A stretch of 64,000 bases of DNA from Natronorubrum texcoconense (GCF_900100335.1 NZ_FNFE01000004.1:186001-250000), one strand, 5' to 3'; shown: positions 9,461-18,642, counted from the first letter of the stretch. Program-made: numbers and translations. Notes: generated by a model not told the origin, from the sequence alone.

Positions 9461-10702
9461 ATGACACGCGTTGCACTCGCGTTCTCGGGTGGGTTGGACA
9501 CGACCGTCTGTGTCCCGCTGCTCGAGGAAGAATACGGATACGACGACGTCATCGGCGTCACGGTCGACGTCGGTCAGCCGGCTTCCGAATTCGAGGAAGC
9601 TGAAGAAACCGCAGAAGCGCTCGGTCTCGAACACTACGTCGTCGACGCGAAGGAGGAATTTGCACAGCTCTGTCTCGACAGCGTTCGCGCGAACGCGACG
9701 TATCAGGGCTACCCGCTCGGCACCGCACTCGCCCGCCCCGTGATCGCGAACGCGATTCTCGAGGTTGCGAAGGAACAGGGCTGTACCGGCATCGCCCACG
9801 GCTGTACGGGCAAGGGGAACGACCAGCTCCGTTTCGAAGCCGTCTGGCGCGACTCCGACCTTGAGGTTATCGCCCCGGTGCGCGAACTCGGGCTCACGCG
9901 CGAGTGGGAGAACGAGTACGCCGCGGAGAAGGACCTGCCAGTCGAAGGTGGCGACGGCGGCAAGTGGTCGGTCGACACCAACCTCTGGAGTCGCTCCGTC
10001 GAAGGTTCCGAACTCGAGGACCCCAGCTACGTCCCCGGGGAGGAGATCTACAACTGGACGCAGGCCCCCACCGGCGAGACCCAGGAGATCGAAATCTCCT
10101 TCGAGAAGGGCTACCCCGTCGCCGTCGACGGCGTCGAGTACGACCCGATCGAGCTCATCGAGCACTTGAACGGCGTGGCGGGCGCGTACGGCGTCGGCCG
10201 CACCGACTCGATGGAAGACCGCATGCTCGGCCTGAAGGTCCGCGAAAACTACGAGCACCCGGCCGCGACGACGCTGCTCAACGCACACGAAGCCCTCGAG
10301 GGCCTCGTCCTCACGCAGGAAGAACGCGAGTTCAAGCAGCTGATCGACCAGCGCTGGTCGAAGAAGGGCTACGAGGGCCTGATCGACGCGCCGCTCGTGA
10401 AGGCGCTCGAGGCCTTCATCGACGAGACTCAACAGCGCGTCACCGGCACGGTCACGATTCGCTTCGAGGGTGGCCAGGCCCGCGCCGTGGGCCGCGACAG
10501 CGAGTACGCCGCCTACTCCGCCGAGCACGCCTCCTTCGACACCGAGACGGTCGGCAAGATCGACCAGGAGGACGCCACGGGCGTCGCGAAGTACCACGGC
10601 TTCCAGCGCCGTCTCGCGAACTCGGTGACGGACGCCGAAGACGCTGCAGACGAGGGAGTCGAACTCGCGACCGACGGCAGCGGAACCGACGAGGACGAGT
10701 AA
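9461..10702 (+). CDS. argG: Argininosuccinate synthase
   Basis: 413 residues. It joins citrulline and aspartate using ATP to give argininosuccinate, the penultimate step of arginine synthesis. The N-terminal ATP-pyrophosphatase loop is AFSGGLDTT (residues 7-15). Downstream family motifs include HGCTGKGNDQ and GRTDSMEDR. The length matches archaeal ArgG (about 395-415), with an acidic Asp/Glu-rich tail typical of haloarchaea. It is followed 2 bp later by argH. TATA-like sequences near 9411-9417 and 9424-9429 precede the start. Confidence 0.97.
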   Translation: MTRVALAFSGGLDTTVCVPLLEEEYGYDDVIGVTVDVGQPASEFEEAEETAEALGLEHYVVDAKEEFAQLCLDSVRANATYQGYPLGTALARPVIANAILEVAKEQGCTGIAHGCTGKGNDQLRFEAVWRDSDLEVIAPVRELGLTREWENEYAAEKDLPVEGGDGGKWSVDTNLWSRSVEGSELEDPSYVPGEEIYNWTQAPTGETQEIEISFEKGYPVAVDGVEYDPIELIEHLNGVAGAYGVGRTDSMEDRMLGLKVRENYEHPAATTLLNAHEALEGLVLTQEEREFKQLIDQRWSKKGYEGLIDAPLVKALEAFIDETQQRVTGTVTIRFEGGQARAVGRDSEYAAYSAEHASFDTETVGKIDQEDATGVAKYHGFQRRLANSVTDAEDAADEGVELATDGSGTDEDE

Positions 10703-10704
10703 CC

Positions 10705-12207
10705 ATGACCGAGGAGAGCGCTCACGACGACCTGTCCGAACTCGAGTCCGCAGTCGCAACCGACGGGAGCGGCGAGGGCGTCGTCCGGCGGGACCGGTTC
10801 AGCGGCGGCCCCGCCCGGAGCTTCCTCTCCTCGCTCGAGGCCGATCGGCGGATCTTCGAGGCCGACCTCGAGGTCGACCGCGCACACGTCCTGATGCTCG
10901 CCGAGCAGGGGATCGTCGAGGACGACGTCGCGGGCGAGATTCTGACGGCCCTCGACGCCATCGAGGTCGACGGCCACGGCTCGCTTCCCGACGGCGAGGA
11001 CGTCCACGAGGCCATCGAGACGGCCGTTATCCAACGCATCGGCGAGGAGGGCGGCAAGATGCACACCGCGCGCTCGCGCAACGACGAGGTCGCAGCCTGC
11101 ATCCGCTACCGCCTGCGCGAGGACGTTCTCGACGCGATCGAGACGACGCTCGCGCTGCGCGAGGCGCTGGTGGGTGTCGCCGAGGCGAACGCGGAGACGA
11201 TCATGCCCGGCTACACCCATCTCCAGCCCGCCCAGCCGATTACGGTCGCCCACTGGGCGTGCTCCTACGAGGGAGCCGTTCGCCGCGATACGGAACGCCT
11301 GCTCGAGGCCTACGCCCGAATCAACCAGTCGCCGCTCGGTGGCGCCGCGTTCGCCGGGACGACGTTCGATATCGACCGCGAGCGCACGGCCGAGTTGCTG
11401 GGATTCGAGGGGATAGTCGAGAACTCGATGGACGCCTCCTCGAGCCGGGATTTCCTGCTCGAGACGACGCAGGCGCTGTCGACGCACGCGACGACGCTGT
11501 CGGGACTTGCGGAGGATCTGATCGTCTTCGCGAACCGCGGCTTCGTCGACCTCGCGGACGACTACTCCTCGACGTCGTCGATCATGCCTCAGAAGAAGAA
11601 CCCGGACACACTGGAACTCGTCCGCGCGGTCGCGGGCGACGCCGCAGGGTCGGTCCAGGGACTGACGACGACGCTCAAGGGACTGCCGCGCGCGTACAAT
11701 CGCGATCTCCAGCGGGCGACGACCCACGCCTGGGAGACCGTCGACGCCGTGACGGATGCGAGCGAGGTTGCGGCGGGGGCCGTCGCGACAGCCAACTGGA
11801 ACGAGGAGGTGCTGGCCGCCGAAGCCGGCGCGGGCTTCTCGACGGCGACCGGCGTCGCCGACCTGCTCGCAGCGAACGGGTTGCCGTTCCGGACGGCCCA
11901 CGAGATGGTCGCGATCGCCGCAGCAAACGGGGGCGACTACGACGCGATCGAGTCGGCTGCCCGGGAAGTACTGGGAGAGCCGCTCGAGTCGTTCGTCGAC
12001 CCCGCGGCCGTCGAGGCCGCGCTCGATCCCGTCGAAAGCGTCGCGAGTCGCGACTCGCAGGGTGGACCCGCTCCCGAGGCGGTTGCGGACCAACTCGAGG
12101 CGGCCCGCGAGGCGCTGTCGACCGACGAGGAGACGCTCGCGGAGACGAGCGATTCGCTCGAGGCGGCTCACGAGGCGCTCCGCGAGGAGGTGAACGGCTA
12201 TGTCTGA
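10705..12207 (+). CDS. argH: Argininosuccinate lyase
   Basis: 500 residues. It splits argininosuccinate into arginine and fumarate. The superfamily signature SSIMPQKKNPD is clear near residue 293. Other conserved pieces are HTARSRNDEVA, MPGYTHLQPAQP and SSRDFLLE. The start MTEESAHDDLSEL lies 2 bp after argG, so the two are co-transcribed and probably translationally linked. The C-terminal 50 residues are Ala/Glu-rich helical sequence, a little longer than in bacterial homologues. Confidence 0.97.
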   Translation: MTEESAHDDLSELESAVATDGSGEGVVRRDRFSGGPARSFLSSLEADRRIFEADLEVDRAHVLMLAEQGIVEDDVAGEILTALDAIEVDGHGSLPDGEDVHEAIETAVIQRIGEEGGKMHTARSRNDEVAACIRYRLREDVLDAIETTLALREALVGVAEANAETIMPGYTHLQPAQPITVAHWACSYEGAVRRDTERLLEAYARINQSPLGGAAFAGTTFDIDRERTAELLGFEGIVENSMDASSSRDFLLETTQALSTHATTLSGLAEDLIVFANRGFVDLADDYSSTSSIMPQKKNPDTLELVRAVAGDAAGSVQGLTTTLKGLPRAYNRDLQRATTHAWETVDAVTDASEVAAGAVATANWNEEVLAAEAGAGFSTATGVADLLAANGLPFRTAHEMVAIAAANGGDYDAIESAAREVLGEPLESFVDPAAVEAALDPVESVASRDSQGGPAPEAVADQLEAAREALSTDEETLAETSDSLEAAHEALREEVNGYV

Positions 12208-12350
12208 GGCAGAATACCCGCGGCCGGCACCGCGACCGTCCCCGCGAGGGGACAACACACCGTCTACATGATATGTCAGACAAAATTTGCCGCGAATTCG
12301 CCTTTTCATCTGCTTAGCGGACAGTCTGTGTAGTGTAATTTTGCTGTTAA

Positions 12351-12367
12351 GTTCGAAGGCTTTAAGG
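12351..12367 (+). promoter_or_regulatory. BRE/TATA promoter of the argW-F operon
   Basis: The sequence gttcgaaggctttaagg combines a purine-rich BRE-like CGAAG with a CTTTAA TATA element about 30 bp before the argW ATG at 12394. It indicates a separate, leaderless transcription unit after argGH. The 186 bp between argH and argW hold no other clear gene. Confidence 0.55.
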
Positions 12368-12393
12368 GTCATCGGCTCTCAGTTGCAGGTACA

Positions 12394-12558
12394 ATGACCG
12401 AATGCGTCGAGTGTGGGGCTGAGGTGTCCCTGCACGACGATCTGGAAGTTGGAGAGATCGTTGACTGTACGACCTGTGGAGCAGAGCTAGAAGTCGTCGA
12501 CACTGAGCCGCCAGTCCTCGAGCGAGCCCCGGAGCTCGAAGAGGACTGGGGTGAGTGA
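12394..12558 (+). CDS. lysW: Amino-group carrier protein LysW/ArgW
   Basis: A 54-residue acidic carrier whose C-terminal glutamate is joined to the amino group of the pathway substrate, protecting it during arginine (or lysine) synthesis. The N-terminal zinc site is CVECGAEV with CTTCGAEL, and the C-terminus is the diagnostic EEDWGE. Length and tail match LysW exactly. The stop overlaps the GTG start of the ligase gene (GTGA). In this context it serves the glutamate-to-ornithine branch, so argW is an equally good name. Confidence 0.95.
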   Translation: MTECVECGAEVSLHDDLEVGEIVDCTTCGAELEVVDTEPPVLERAPELEEDWGE

Positions 12559-13439
12559 CCTTGCAAATAGGAATACTCTACTCACGAATCCGCAAAGACG
12601 AGAAGCTCCTCCTCAACGAGCTTCGCGAGCGCGACCACGAGATCACCAAGATCGACGTCCGCAAACAGACGTTCGACATCAGCGAGGTCCCCGAGGAGTT
12701 CGCGGACCTCGACATCGTCGTCGACCGCTGTCTCGCCACGAGCCGAAGCCTGTACGCCACGCAGTTCTTCGAGGCCTACGGCATCCCCGTGGTCAACAGC
12801 CACGAGACCGCCGACATCTGTGCGGACAAAGTGAAGAACAGCTTAGCGCTCGAGAAAGCCGGCGTCCCCACGCCTGCGACGAAAGTTGCATTCACCAAGG
12901 AGACCGCGATGGAAGCCATCGAGGACTTCGGCTACCCCTGCGTCCTCAAACCCGTCGTCGGGTCCTGGGGTCGCCTGATGGCCAAAATCGACTCGCCCGA
13001 CGCTGCGGAGGCGATTCTGGAGCACAAGGCGACGCTGGGCCACTACGAGCACAAGGTGTTCTACGTCCAGGAGTTCGTCGACAAACCCGGCCGCGACATC
13101 CGCGTGCTCGCGACCGACGGCGAACCGATCGCCGGCATGGTCCGTTCCTCGGACCACTGGATCACGAACGCCGCGAAAGGCGCGGAGACGGACGTCTTCG
13201 AGCCCGACGAGGAAGCGAAAGAGTTGGTGAAAAAGGCCAGCGATGCCGTCGGCGGCGGCCTGCTCGGGATCGACCTGATGGAGACTGAGGACGGATACAC
13301 CGTCCACGAGGTCAACCACACCGTCGAGTTCAAAGCGCTCGACGGCGCCGTCGACACCGACATCGCCGGCACCGTCGTCGACTGGCTCGAGTCGAAAGCG
13401 GCCGCCGAGACCGACGACGAACTCGAGGTGACCGTCTGA
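12555..13439 (+). CDS. argX: Glutamate--LysW ligase (ArgX/LysX, ATP-grasp)
   Basis: A 294-residue ATP-grasp enzyme of the RimK/LysX group that ligates glutamate (or alpha-aminoadipate) to the C-terminus of LysW. Visible features are CVLKPVVGSWGRLMAKI (nucleotide-binding strand), YVQEFVDKPGRDIRVLATDG and the metal site VHEVNHTVEFK. GTG at 12555 overlaps the lysW stop by four bases, so translation is coupled. The operon also contains argF, argG and argH, so glutamate is the more likely substrate. I could not verify this from specificity residues. Confidence 0.93.
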   Translation: MTLQIGILYSRIRKDEKLLLNELRERDHEITKIDVRKQTFDISEVPEEFADLDIVVDRCLATSRSLYATQFFEAYGIPVVNSHETADICADKVKNSLALEKAGVPTPATKVAFTKETAMEAIEDFGYPCVLKPVVGSWGRLMAKIDSPDAAEAILEHKATLGHYEHKVFYVQEFVDKPGRDIRVLATDGEPIAGMVRSSDHWITNAAKGAETDVFEPDEEAKELVKKASDAVGGGLLGIDLMETEDGYTVHEVNHTVEFKALDGAVDTDIAGTVVDWLESKAAAETDDELEVTV

Positions 13440-14515
13440 TGGCGGTCGGCACCGAGACCGGCGCCGACGCGAACGCCGAGACGGTCACCGCGAGCGTCAT
13501 CGGCGGGAGCGGATTCACGGGCGGCGAACTCCTGCGACTGCTCGCCGGCCATCCGAACTTCGAGATCACGGAAGTCACCAGCCGCTCGAAGGCCGGCAAG
13601 AGCGTCGGCTCCGTCCATCCGCCGCTTCGCGGCTCGGACCTGCGCTTTACCGAACCCGAGGATCTCGAGTCCGTCGACGTCCTGTTCGCTGCGACGCCAC
13701 ACGGCGTCTCGATGGGCCAGATCGACGAGTTCTTCGAGATCGCCGACACCGTCGTCGATCTCTCTGCCGACTTCCGTCTGAACACGGAAGCGCAGTACGA
13801 GGAGTGGTACGACGGCCACGACGCGCCGGAGTACCTCGAAAAGGCCGAGTACGCCCTGCCCGAGATCAACCGCGAGAACCTCTCGGGTGCGGGCCTGATC
13901 GCCGGCGGCGGCTGTAACGCCACCGCGACGATTCTGGGTCTGTACCCGCTGTTCGAGCACGGCATTCTCGAGGGTGGAGAACAAGTCGTCGTCGACGTCA
14001 AAGTCGGCTCCTCCGAGGGAGGTGCCGGCGGCGGCGAGGCCTCGAGCCACCCCGAGCGCTCGGGCGTCGTGCGTCCCTACGCGCCGACGGGACACCGCCA
14101 CGAGGCCGAAATCGAGCAGTTCCTCGGCACGAGCGTCGCGTTCACCTGCCACGCCGTGGATATGATCCGCGGCGCGAGCGCGACGAGTCACGTCTTCCCG
14201 AGCGGCCCCGTCTCGAAGGGCGACCTCTGGAAGGCCTACCGCGGCTGCTACGAGGACGAGCCGTTCGTCCGCATGGCCGCCGGTGGCTCCGGGGTCTATC
14301 GCTACCCCGAACCGAAGGCCGTCGCGGGGACGAACCTCGCCGAAGTCGGCTTCGAACTCGATCCCTCGAACAAGCGCATCGTCGTCTTCTCCGCCATCGA
14401 CAACATGATGAAAGGCTCGGCGGGACAGGCGGTCCACGCCGCCAACATCGCGCTGGGGCTCGAGGAGACGGCCGGACTCGAATTTACGGGGCTCCATCCC
14501 GTGGGGGCACCGTAA
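13439..14515 (+). CDS. argC: LysW-glutamyl-phosphate reductase (ArgC/LysY)
   Basis: 358 residues. An NADPH-dependent reductase that converts the LysW-bound gamma-phosphate to the semialdehyde. The N-terminal Rossmann motif is VIGGSGFTGGELLRLLAGHP. The active-site Cys lies in GGGCNATATILGLYPL, followed by VKVGSSEGGAGGGE typical of the LysY/ArgC group. The ATG overlaps the ligase stop (TGATG). It is followed by a short 28-codon ORF before argB. Confidence 0.95.
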   Translation: MAVGTETGADANAETVTASVIGGSGFTGGELLRLLAGHPNFEITEVTSRSKAGKSVGSVHPPLRGSDLRFTEPEDLESVDVLFAATPHGVSMGQIDEFFEIADTVVDLSADFRLNTEAQYEEWYDGHDAPEYLEKAEYALPEINRENLSGAGLIAGGGCNATATILGLYPLFEHGILEGGEQVVVDVKVGSSEGGAGGGEASSHPERSGVVRPYAPTGHRHEAEIEQFLGTSVAFTCHAVDMIRGASATSHVFPSGPVSKGDLWKAYRGCYEDEPFVRMAAGGSGVYRYPEPKAVAGTNLAEVGFELDPSNKRIVVFSAIDNMMKGSAGQAVHAANIALGLEETAGLEFTGLHPVGAP

Positions 14516-14602
14516 ATGACTACGCCAAGACGTTCCTGCTCGCATTGCTGTGCGGGCTGCGACTTGTCTAGTCACACTCGCCACCGGAGGTGGCTCGCGT
14601 GA
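14516..14602 (+). CDS. Tiny Cys-rich ORF between argC and argB
   Basis: A 28-codon frame whose ATG directly follows the argC stop (TAA-ATG) and whose TGA overlaps the argB GTG as GTGA. The product is MTTPRRSCSHCCAGCDLSS followed by a basic tail, with CxxCCxxC spacing. The DNA resembles a degenerate copy of the dispersed intergenic element near 49.01-49.06 kb (shared aagacgttcct and gggctgcgactt). It may therefore be repeat DNA that happens to stay open and keep ribosomes moving into argB, not a functional protein. Confidence 0.3.
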   Translation: MTTPRRSCSHCCAGCDLSSHTRHRRWLA

Positions 14603-15465
14603 CGACCGTGGTCAAGATCGGCGGCGCGCGCGCCGTCGACCCCGAAGGGGCACTCGCGGACGTCGCGAGCCTCGTCGAAGACGGCGAAGATGTCGTCCTC
14701 ACCCACGGGGGATCGACCGCCGTCGACGAGACCTTAGAGGAACTCGGCGAGGAGCCCACCTACGTCGAGACCCCCGGCGGCGTCGTCGGACGCTTCACCG
14801 ACGAGGACACGATGGACGTCTTCAAGATGGTGATGCCGGGCAAGCTCAACACGGATCTCGTGGAGAGCCTGCAGACCCTCGAGGTGAATGCGGTCGGACT
14901 CTCGGGCACCGACGGCAAACTGCTCGAAGGGAAACGCAAGTCCGCCGTCCGCGTGAAAGAAGACGGCAAGAAGAAGATCAAGCGCGGCGACCACTCGGGC
15001 AAGATCGAGTCCGTGAACGCGGACCTGCTCGAGACCGTCCTCGCGGGCGGCTACACGCCCGTCGTCTCCGTCCCGATGCTGGGCAAGGAGAAGTCGGGCG
15101 GCTACACGGCGGTCAACGCCGACGCCGACCGCGCCGCCGCGGCGATTGCAGGCGCACTCGACGCGGACCTGGTGCTTCTCACGGACGTCTCGGGAATTTA
15201 CGAGGATCCCGACGACGAGTCGACGAAGATCGATTCGGCGTCCACGCCCGAGGAGTTCTCCGCGGTCAAATCCGCCGCTGAAGGGTTCATGACCAAGAAG
15301 GTCATGGCCGCCGAGGAGGCCCTCGAGGGTGGCGCGTCGTCCGTTATCGTCGCGACGGCGAACGCCGACGCACCGATCACGAGCGCGCTCGCGGGCGAGG
15401 GGACGACCCTCGAACCCGGCGTGCTCGAGACGGAGGACGAAACGGCACAGGAGGCCGCCAAATGA
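14599..15465 (+). CDS. argB: LysW-glutamate kinase (ArgB/LysZ)
   Basis: A 288-residue amino-acid kinase. It phosphorylates the gamma-carboxylate of LysW-bound glutamate. The N-terminus MTTVVKIGGARAVDPEG has the KIGG ATP loop. THGGSTAVDETLEEL and AAAIAGALDADLVLLTDVSG match the family. A Shine-Dalgarno-like GGAGGT at 14586-14591 lies 7 bases before GTG 14599, so I prefer this over the GTG at 14590. It is the only gene in this operon with such an SD, probably because the upstream gene does not overlap it directly. Confidence 0.94.
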   Translation: MTTVVKIGGARAVDPEGALADVASLVEDGEDVVLTHGGSTAVDETLEELGEEPTYVETPGGVVGRFTDEDTMDVFKMVMPGKLNTDLVESLQTLEVNAVGLSGTDGKLLEGKRKSAVRVKEDGKKKIKRGDHSGKIESVNADLLETVLAGGYTPVVSVPMLGKEKSGGYTAVNADADRAAAAIAGALDADLVLLTDVSGIYEDPDDESTKIDSASTPEEFSAVKSAAEGFMTKKVMAAEEALEGGASSVIVATANADAPITSALAGEGTTLEPGVLETEDETAQEAAK

Positions 15466-16616
15466 GCGACCACGACTTCATCTCCGGCAGCAAGCCGATC
15501 GGTATCGAACGCGGCGAGGGCCCGTACCTCTACACCGCAGACGGCACGGAGTACCTCGACGCCGGCGCGAGTTTCGCGTGCACGCCGCTGGGTCACAGCC
15601 ACCCCGCGGTCGTCGAGGCCGTCCAGGAGCAGGTCGGCAAGCTGACGTTCGTCGACTCCTCCTATCCCGTGCAGTCCCGGGAGGACGCCTACGCCGCGCT
15701 CGTCGCGGCGACGCCCGACGGACTCGAGTCCGCCTGGTTCTGTAACTCCGGGACCGAGGCTAACGAGGCCGCGCTGAAGTTCGCCCGCTCGGCGACCGGC
15801 GAGTCGAAGATCATCGCGGCGACCCGTTCGTTCCACGGCCGGACGATGGGCTCGCTCGCGGCGACCTGGAAAGACAAGTACAAGGAGCCGTTCGAGCCCC
15901 TCGCCGGCGACGTGGAGTTCGTCCCCTACGGCGATAGCGAGGAACTCGCGGCCGCCGTGGACGACGGAACCGCAGCCGTCATCCTCGAGCCGATCCAGGG
16001 CGAAGGCGGGATCAACGTCCCGCCCGCGGGCTACCTCGAGACCGCTCGCGAACTGACCGACGAAACCGGTGCGGCGCTCGTCTTCGACGAGGTCCAGACC
16101 GGCATGGGCCGGACGGGCGAGATGTGGGCCTGCCAGCGCGCGGGCGTCACGCCCGACGTGCTCACGACGGCGAAGGGCCTGGGCAACGGCCTGCCCGTCG
16201 GTGCCGTCGCCGTGCAGGACTGGATCGCCGACGGCGCGGCCTCGCACAACGCCACGTTCAGCGGCGGTCCCGTCGTCTCCGCGGCCGTCCACGCGACCGT
16301 CTCGACGCTCGTCGAGGAGGAGTGGCCCGCCCACGCCGCCGAGATGGGCGACTATCTCACGGCGGAACTCGAGGCCGCACTCGGCGACGCAGTGCGCGAG
16401 GTCCGCGGTGACGGTCTGCTCATCGGTGTCGAGCTCAAACGCGGCGCGAACCGCGTCGCTCGCGACCTGGCGATGGATCACCAGATTCTGGCGCTTCCGG
16501 CTGGTCGAACCGTCCTGCGTCTGCTCCCGCCGCTCGTGATCGACGAGGCGGAGGCCGATCAACTCGTGGACGCACTGACCGAGATCGTCGCCCCCGAGGC
16601 GAGTGCCGAATCATGA
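15462..16616 (+). CDS. argD: LysW-gamma-L-ornithine aminotransferase (ArgD/LysJ)
   Basis: 384 residues. A class III PLP aminotransferase that transaminates the LysW-bound semialdehyde to LysW-ornithine with glutamate as donor. Motifs are FCNSGTEANEAALKFAR, EPIQGEGGINVP, VFDEVQTGMGRTG and the PLP lysine in LTTAKGLGNGLPVGA. The ATGA overlap with argB indicates coupled translation. Length and motifs match the acetylornithine-aminotransferase group. The use of LysW instead of an acetyl group is inferred from the operon. Confidence 0.95.
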   Translation: MSDHDFISGSKPIGIERGEGPYLYTADGTEYLDAGASFACTPLGHSHPAVVEAVQEQVGKLTFVDSSYPVQSREDAYAALVAATPDGLESAWFCNSGTEANEAALKFARSATGESKIIAATRSFHGRTMGSLAATWKDKYKEPFEPLAGDVEFVPYGDSEELAAAVDDGTAAVILEPIQGEGGINVPPAGYLETARELTDETGAALVFDEVQTGMGRTGEMWACQRAGVTPDVLTTAKGLGNGLPVGAVAVQDWIADGAASHNATFSGGPVVSAAVHATVSTLVEEEWPAHAAEMGDYLTAELEAALGDAVREVRGDGLLIGVELKRGANRVARDLAMDHQILALPAGRTVLRLLPPLVIDEAEADQLVDALTEIVAPEASAES

Positions 16617-17722
16617 GTGCAGCCATGGAAGACACGACCGACGTCTCGCTCGAGGACGCGCGCCAACTCCTGATCGACCTCGTGTCGATTCCGTCGCCCT
16701 CGAGCGACGAGGCGGAGGCCGCGGAGCGACTCGTCGACTTCTTCGACGCTTACGGCCGCGAGGCGTGGATCGACGAGGTCGGCAACGTTCGCGCACCCGC
16801 GGACGACGCCGTCCTCCTGACCTCTCACGTCGACACCGTGCCCGGCGAGATTCCGGTCGAGGTAACGTCGGCCGACGAGACCGACGTCGAGCGGGAGGTC
16901 GCCGAAGAGACCGGCGAGGATATCCTCTGGGGCCGCGGCAGCGTCGACGCCACCGGCCCGCTGGCCGCGATGGCAGCCGCCGCCGTCCGCACGGGCGTCT
17001 CCTTCGTCGGCGTCGTCGGCGAGGAGACGAACTCGCGCGGTGCGCGCCATCTCGTCGAGGATCGCGAGGAACCCCGCGCCGTCGTCAACGGCGAGCCAAG
17101 CGGTGCGACGGGCATCACGCTCGGCTACCGCGGATTTTTAGCAGGCACCTACGTCGCGACCAGCGAGTCCGGCCACACCTCGCGTCCCGAACCGAACGCG
17201 ATCCAGCACGCGACCAACTGGTGGTCAGGGGTCGAAGACGCTTTCGAGGACGACGAGTACACGGCCGTCTTCGAGCGCGTCACCGCCAAACCCGTCGACA
17301 TGAACGGCGGGATCAGCGACGACGGGCTCTCGGTCGAAGCGACGCTCGACGTGCAACTGCGGATCCCGCCGTCGCTGGACGCCGAAACGGTCCGCGAGAC
17401 CGCCGAAGCCGGTCTCGAGATCGGGACCGTCTCCTGGGCCGAGCCGATTCCGCCGGTGATGGAGAGCCCACGGACCGAGGTCGCCCGGGCGTTCCGCGCG
17501 GCGATCCGGAAGGGGGGCAGCGATCCGCGGCTCCTGCGCAAGACCGGTACCAGCGACATGAACCTCTACGCCGGCGTCTGGGACTGTCCGATGGTCACCT
17601 ACGGCCCCGGCAACTCCGACCTCGATCACGCGCCGGACGAACGCCTCTCGCTCGTCGAGTTCGATCGCTCGGTCGAGGTCTTAGAACGCGTCGCGACGAC
17701 GCTCCGCGGAGGTGACGACTGA
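16613..17722 (+). CDS. argE: LysW-ornithine hydrolase (ArgE/LysK, M20 family)
   Basis: 369 residues. A zinc-dependent M20 peptidase-like enzyme that releases ornithine from its LysW carrier. LTSHVDTVPGEI (H and D ligands), WGRGSVDATGPLAAM, FVGVVGEETNSRGARH (catalytic EE) and VVNGEPSGATGI are visible in order. TSDMNLYAGVW near the end is typical of LysK. It overlaps argD by ATGA. An internal Met five codons in (MEDTTDVS) is an alternative start. Confidence 0.94.
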   Translation: MSAAMEDTTDVSLEDARQLLIDLVSIPSPSSDEAEAAERLVDFFDAYGREAWIDEVGNVRAPADDAVLLTSHVDTVPGEIPVEVTSADETDVEREVAEETGEDILWGRGSVDATGPLAAMAAAAVRTGVSFVGVVGEETNSRGARHLVEDREEPRAVVNGEPSGATGITLGYRGFLAGTYVATSESGHTSRPEPNAIQHATNWWSGVEDAFEDDEYTAVFERVTAKPVDMNGGISDDGLSVEATLDVQLRIPPSLDAETVRETAEAGLEIGTVSWAEPIPPVMESPRTEVARAFRAAIRKGGSDPRLLRKTGTSDMNLYAGVWDCPMVTYGPGNSDLDHAPDERLSLVEFDRSVEVLERVATTLRGGDD

Positions 17723-18642
17723 TGTCGGGCGACGCCGACGTCCGTCACTTCCTCGAGATCGACGATCTCTCGGCGGCCGAACTCGAGTCGGTCCTCGACC
17801 GTGCGGAGACGTACAAACAGGCCCAGCAACGAGGCGAGGAGCATCCCGATCTGGACGGCCAGACGCTGGGGATGATCTTCCAGAAGCCGAGTACGCGCAC
17901 CCGCGTCTCCTTCGAGACCGGGATGACCCAGCTCGGCGGCCACGCCGTCTTCCTCGGCGAGGACGACATCCAACTGGGCCGCGGCGAGCCGCTGAAAGAC
18001 ACCTCGCGAACCCTCTCGCGGTACGTCGACGCCGTGATGGCTCGCGTCTTCAAACACGAGAACATCGAGGTGTTCGCGGAGTACGCCTCGGTTCCGGTCG
18101 TCAACGGGCTCACCGACGACGCCCACCCCTGTCAGACGCTCGCCGATCTGTTGACGATCCGCGAGGAAGAGGGTGGGTTCGAAGACGTTTCCGCGGCTTG
18201 GATCGGCGACGGCAACAACGTCGCCCAGTCGTTCGTGCTGGGCTGTGCCATCGCCGGAATCGATCTGACGGTCGCCACGCCCGACGGGTACGGGATCGAC
18301 GACGACGTACTGGAGGGCGCTCGAGACCTCGGCGGCGATCCGACGGTGACGACCGATCCGGTCGAGGCCGTCTCCGATGTCGACGTCGTCTACACCGACG
18401 TCTGGACCAGCATGGGCCAGGAGGACGAGTACGACGTCCGAATGGACGCCTTCGAGGGCTTTCAGGTTCGCTCGGAGCTACTCGAGCACGCGCCGGACGC
18501 GTCGGTCATGCACTGTCTGCCCGCCCACCGCGGCGAGGAGATTACCGACAATGTCATCGAGAGCGACCGATCGATCGTCTTCGACCAGGCGGAGAATCGG
18601 TTGCACGCCCAGAAGGCGCTGTTGAGCTGGCTGCTCGAGTGA
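17722..18642 (+). CDS. argF: Ornithine carbamoyltransferase
   Basis: 306 residues. It makes citrulline from ornithine and carbamoyl phosphate. The carbamoyl-phosphate loop is FQKPSTRTRVSFE, and the ornithine-binding signature near the C-terminus is MHCLPAHRGEE. GLTDDAHPCQTLADL and DVWTSMGQEDE are also diagnostic. The start overlaps the argE stop (TGATG), making it the last gene of the operon. Its product feeds ArgG, encoded 9 kb upstream in the same cluster. Confidence 0.97.
   Translation: MSGDADVRHFLEIDDLSAAELESVLDRAETYKQAQQRGEEHPDLDGQTLGMIFQKPSTRTRVSFETGMTQLGGHAVFLGEDDIQLGRGEPLKDTSRTLSRYVDAVMARVFKHENIEVFAEYASVPVVNGLTDDAHPCQTLADLLTIREEEGGFEDVSAAWIGDGNNVAQSFVLGCAIAGIDLTVATPDGYGIDDDVLEGARDLGGDPTVTTDPVEAVSDVDVVYTDVWTSMGQEDEYDVRMDAFEGFQVRSELLEHAPDASVMHCLPAHRGEEITDNVIESDRSIVFDQAENRLHAQKALLSWLLE

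Noticed and set aside
9413..10759. 448-residue minus-strand frame opposite argG
   Set aside because: It is antisense to argG, rich in Val/Leu/Asp/Arg as expected from the complement of haloarchaeal codons, and has no recognisable domain.
10513..12372. 619-residue minus-strand frame opposite argH
   Set aside because: Antisense shadow of argH; open only because high-GC third positions remove stop codons.
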